The notes beneath the pieces are model-generated. The model was not told where the DNA came from. It did no database searches and saw nothing but the letters and a program-made list of their open reading frames with translations. The position numbers and the translations under genes are program-made. A stretch of DNA of 64,000 bases from Pedobacter steynii. GTDB taxonomy: Bacteria; Bacteroidota; Bacteroidia; Sphingobacteriales; Sphingobacteriaceae. The stretch lies in contig NZ_FNGY01000002.1 of the NCBI RefSeq assembly GCF_900103665.1, positions 310,001-374,000 of the forward strand. The letters run 5' to 3'. Position 1 is the first letter of the stretch; every line of letters begins with the position of its first letter. Positions 60,933-64,000 of the stretch are shown in pieces.

Positions 60933-63900
60933 TTAGAAAGTTAAATTAACACCACCGGTAAATACCCTTAACGGACCCTGTCCTGCGCCCATATTTTCCG
61001 GGTCAAAATCTCCATATTTAGAAACGGTCAACAGATTTTGCCCTTGCAGATAAACATTGAGCCTTTTTAGGGCCAGACTTTTCAGTGTCCCGGTTGGGAA
61101 GGTATAGGAAATGTTTACATTGTTTAAACGCGCATAGGTTACCCGGGTATAGGCCCCGGTACTGTTGTTAAAATTTCCCTGTGCAAGAATGGCTAAGGTG
61201 CCTTGTATGGCGCGGGGAACGTCTGTAATGTCTCCGGGTTTTTGCCACCTTCTGAGATACACCGTAGAGGTGTTGTTGTTAAACATACCTGGCTGACTAA
61301 ACAAGCCCTGGTAACTGAGCATATTTCTACCCATCTGACTGCTGAACGTAATAAATGCACTGACATTAAAACCTTTATAGCTAAAGGTATTCTGAAAACC
61401 TCCATAGTATTTCGGCGCCAGATCTATGAACTCTGTTCTGTCTTTGATTTCGTCCAGTCCTACACTGACAAAAGGAAGCCAGTCGCCGATGACGCCGTTC
61501 TTGTAGAAACTGTGGTTACCTGTTGCGGGATTAACACCACCATAGCTAAATAGCTTAACTCCTGTAGCTGGCTTACCAATCACCCAGTTGACGTTAGGAA
61601 GTGCTCCTCCCGAATTCGGATAAGCCGCCAATATGCTTTTTGGAATGGTGAAATTAAAGTTGCTGGTCCAGGTAAAGTCGCGGGTTTTAACATTGGTTGT
61701 ACGTAGATCAAATTCATAACCCCAGTTTTTTAATACCGCGGGAGAATTTATATTCAGCAGGCTGAAGCCGGTAACACCCGACAATGGCTGGGCAACAAGC
61801 TGATTAGAAGTTTTGTTTTTATAGTAAGCCGCTTCGATACCAATGCGTCCATTCAGGAATTCCAGATTTACGGCAATCTCGCCTTTCTCATTTTTTTCCC
61901 ATTGCAGTGAAGGATTTGCCAGGGCATTTGGCCTTAAGCCTACGCTACCTTGATAGGGTGATCCGCTGGCAAAGGTATTTAGGTAAAGGTAATTGCCAAT
62001 TCCATCCCCACCAACGGTACCATAACTTCCTCTTATTTTCGCAAAGCTGACCACCTTTGACAAGGTATTTTTAAACCAGCTTTCTTCACTGAGGATCCAG
62101 GCGGCACCTATTGATCCGAATCCTCCCATCTGGTTATCACTTCCAAATTTTGTAGAACCATCATAACGGCCGTTTATATTTAAAATATATTTATCGGCCC
62201 AATTATAACGCACGATCCCAAAAAAGCCAAGGTACCGGTTTGGTGTCTGGTTGTAACTGGCGGTTACATTGACTTTGTCGGCAAAGCTGGGGTTGTACAA
62301 CAAGTCATCGGATAGGAAATTACTTCCCGAAATAGAGTTGTTATAGTCTAAGCCGTCCTGAAAGGTTGCCCCTGAAGTTAAAGTGATCGTTCCTTTCTTT
62401 CCTAATTTGTGCGTGTAATTGATATTTGGCTCGAAGGTAAGTGTGCGGTTGTTGTAAAATTGTGCAATACTTGAAGTGGTGTAAGTGATGGCAGGATTGT
62501 AATAGGTACTGGGCATCCCATTCAATTGCTTAGAGGATAGAACGTTAAATCCAATATTTGTTTTGATGGTGAGCCCTTTTACCGGAGCATACTTTAATTC
62601 TGCATTGGAAATCAGGTTGTTGGTGATGTTTTTATTAATGATATTGAAAACCCGGGCAGCGTTATTTCCTGTTTCCCAGTTTAATTTTCCGTCTGGAAGG
62701 TATAACGAGGGCGCATTAGGTGCCGAGTACACATTAGCCCCTGCTGCAAAATCATAAGCCACCATATCATTTGTAGTGGAGGCATAACTTCCCGACAGGC
62801 TGATGTAGAATTTATGATCTTTGGTGTCGGAATTGAGATTAAAATTGATCCCACCCCTTCGGTTAGCACCTTTGATACTTTGTATATCTTTTTGTTTGTT
62901 ATAACTGGCTCCGATTAAGAAACTCAGCCTTTCGGTCCCCCCGGAATAACTGGCATTGGCGTTGACGACCATCGCCTGTTTACCGCTGAATTCTTTTACC
63001 CAGTTGGTATTCCGGTCTGCCGGCCAGGTTCCATTGACATCCAAATCAGTAGGGCCTGGTGTTGCCTTATCATTGGCGAAAGCTTCCCGCCTTAATTCCA
63101 GATACTGTTCGATATTTAACAACTCAGGGCTTATCCCACGAACGGTGACACCGGAATTCATGTTCAGGTTAAATACTGGTTCTCCTGCTTTTCCTTTTTT
63201 TGTGGTGATTAACACTACCCCATATGCACCACGGGATCCGTAGATTGAGGTCGCATCCGCATCTTTAAGAAAATCGATACTTTCTATCATGGACATATCC
63301 AGATAGTCAAGTGCGTTTCCTCCTTTTAATTCATCGGAACTGAAATTGCCTAAAATCGGTAGTTTTCCACTGGGATAAGTTACCCCGTCTACCACAAATA
63401 AGGGTTGATTGTTTCCGGTAAGGGTATTTTTTCCTCTCATCGATATTTGGAAAGGCGATCCCGGGCGCCCGCTTTTTTGCTGTATGTATACCCCTGGAAC
63501 ATGATTTTGAACCGCCTGTAAGAGATTCGATACAGGATTTTTCATCAGTTCAGCGGCTTTGATCGTCGTGGAGTTACCGGTAGCGAGCCTCTTGGTGGTG
63601 ATGCCATAGGCGAGGATCTGTACCTGGTCGAGTTCACTGGTTGCCACTTTTAACCTGATGATGATCGGGTTTTTTAGATTGTTTATAGAAAATTCCTGCG
63701 TGGTATAACCAATGTAACTGAACTGCAGGATGGCTGAGGGATCCGGAACCAGGATGCTGAACTTACCATCCTTATCGGTACTTACCTGCCGGACTGTGTT
63801 TTTTATCCTGATGTTTACGCCTTGAATAGTCTGGCCTTCTTCATCCAGGACTGTCCCGATTACCAAAGTTGGATTTTGGCTTATAGCTACAGCGGGAAGA

Positions 63901-64000
63901 TCTGTTTTGGACTTCATACTGAGCACTATAATCTTATCTATAATCTGATAATTAACGGGAAGTTTGCCGAAAAGCGCTTCCAGTGCCTCTGTTAGTGTGG
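60933..64000 (-). CDS. SusC/RagA family TonB-dependent transporter with STN domain, N-terminus off the window
   Basis: At least 1022 residues are encoded, and the frame is still open at the window edge. The first visible residues, TLTEALEALFGKLPVNYQII and DKIIVLSMKS, are the end of an STN (secretin/TonB short N-terminal) domain, so the real start is upstream of 64000 on the minus strand, not at the GTG near 63926. Then come the CarboxypepD_reg-like domain (IGTVLDEEGQTIQGVNIRIKN), the plug (ELDQVQILAYGITTKRLATGNS; SMIESIDFLKDADATSIYGSRGAYGVVLITTKKG) and the barrel ending FTGGVNLTF. An STN domain marks transducers that signal to an inner-membrane FecR anti-sigma factor, so FecI/FecR genes are expected just beyond the window. 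Confidence 0.95.
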   Translation of the reverse strand, partial: TLTEALEALFGKLPVNYQIIDKIIVLSMKSKTDLPAVAISQNPTLVIGTVLDEEGQTIQGVNIRIKNTVRQVSTDKDGKFSILVPDPSAILQFSYIGYTTQEFSINNLKNPIIIRLKVATSELDQVQILAYGITTKRLATGNSTTIKAAELMKNPVSNLLQAVQNHVPGVYIQQKSGRPGSPFQISMRGKNTLTGNNQPLFVVDGVTYPSGKLPILGNFSSDELKGGNALDYLDMSMIESIDFLKDADATSIYGSRGAYGVVLITTKKGKAGEPVFNLNMNSGVTVRGISPELLNIEQYLELRREAFANDKATPGPTDLDVNGTWPADRNTNWVKEFSGKQAMVVNANASYSGGTERLSFLIGASYNKQKDIQSIKGANRRGGINFNLNSDTKDHKFYISLSGSYASTTNDMVAYDFAAGANVYSAPNAPSLYLPDGKLNWETGNNAARVFNIINKNITNNLISNAELKYAPVKGLTIKTNIGFNVLSSKQLNGMPSTYYNPAITYTTSSIAQFYNNRTLTFEPNINYTHKLGKKGTITLTSGATFQDGLDYNNSISGSNFLSDDLLYNPSFADKVNVTASYNQTPNRYLGFFGIVRYNWADKYILNINGRYDGSTKFGSDNQMGGFGSIGAAWILSEESWFKNTLSKVVSFAKIRGSYGTVGGDGIGNYLYLNTFASGSPYQGSVGLRPNALANPSLQWEKNEKGEIAVNLEFLNGRIGIEAAYYKNKTSNQLVAQPLSGVTGFSLLNINSPAVLKNWGYEFDLRTTNVKTRDFTWTSNFNFTIPKSILAAYPNSGGALPNVNWVIGKPATGVKLFSYGGVNPATGNHSFYKNGVIGDWLPFVSVGLDEIKDRTEFIDLAPKYYGGFQNTFSYKGFNVSAFITFSSQMGRNMLSYQGLFSQPGMFNNNTSTVYLRRWQKPGDITDVPRAIQGTLAILAQGNFNNSTGAYTRVTYARLNNVNISYTFPTGTLKSLALKRLNVYLQGQNLLTVSKYGDFDPENMGAGQGPLRVFTGGVNLTF

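Noticed and set aside
63924..63926. GTG at 63926 as the start of the last SusC
   Set aside because: The frame remains open to the window edge and encodes the end of an STN domain, so the true start lies outside.

Overview
The window looks like a chromosomal piece of a Bacteroidota genome, most likely Sphingobacteriaceae and Pedobacter-like. This is inferred from several SusC/SusD pairs, lipoproteins with short SS-Cys lipoboxes, hybrid two-component regulation, a DUF6266 protein, and AT-rich gene starts with -7 elements of the TAnnTTTG type. No tRNA, rRNA, CRISPR array, IS element or phage module was seen.

About 50 kb (1-50150) is a dense glycan-utilisation region. It opens with the end of one SusD operon plus two surface lipoproteins (1-3403), closed by a hairpin terminator. 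An enzyme operon follows (3498-12141): GH95, a clan GH-D alpha-galactosidase-like enzyme, GH36 and a CE20-type esterase. It meets a minus-strand pair (GH127 beta-L-arabinofuranosidase-like enzyme, then a sodium/sugar symporter). Next come a GH76 gene with its own terminator, and a GH2 - DUF4965 - mutarotase - DUF4965 cluster (18173-26246). A second complete uptake operon follows (26579-36274): TIG/NHL lipoprotein, SusC, SusD, DUF1735/DUF4973 lipoprotein, GH92. A hybrid two-component system split into two overlapping genes (36283-40241) sits between this operon and a divergent GH78 alpha-L-rhamnosidase. After a DUF6266 protein and an RRM protein comes a minus-strand DUF5054 (GH38-like) - GH2 operon. 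Together the enzymes would remove terminal alpha-Gal, L-Fuc or L-Gal, L-Araf, Rha, Man and beta-Gal/beta-GlcA-like residues and acetyl groups. This points to a heavily decorated plant or microbial heteroglycan; the exact substrate cannot be read from sequence.

From 50.5 to 58.2 kb lies an accessory stretch. It holds an ArsR - AHSA1 - DoxX - YdeI operon with a well-defined promoter/operator and a frameshifted last gene; an Rpn-type PD-(D/E)XK nuclease followed by a free-standing duplicate of its own C-terminal module; a small unknown gene coupled to a broken HAD gene; an alpha/beta hydrolase; a CPBP protease; and a MacB/FtsX-type permease preceded by paired palindromes. The window closes (58239-64000, minus strand) with a SusC (carrying an STN domain and running off the end) - SusD - TlpA operon of the kind usually controlled by FecI/FecR.

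The most interesting item is the Rpn nuclease with its tandem C-terminal copy at 52401-53465. It has the architecture expected of a nuclease with a self-derived antitoxin, here duplicated and partly diverged. Several 21-bp-spaced repeat pairs in promoter regions, and two single-base frame breaks in A-runs, also deserve checking.
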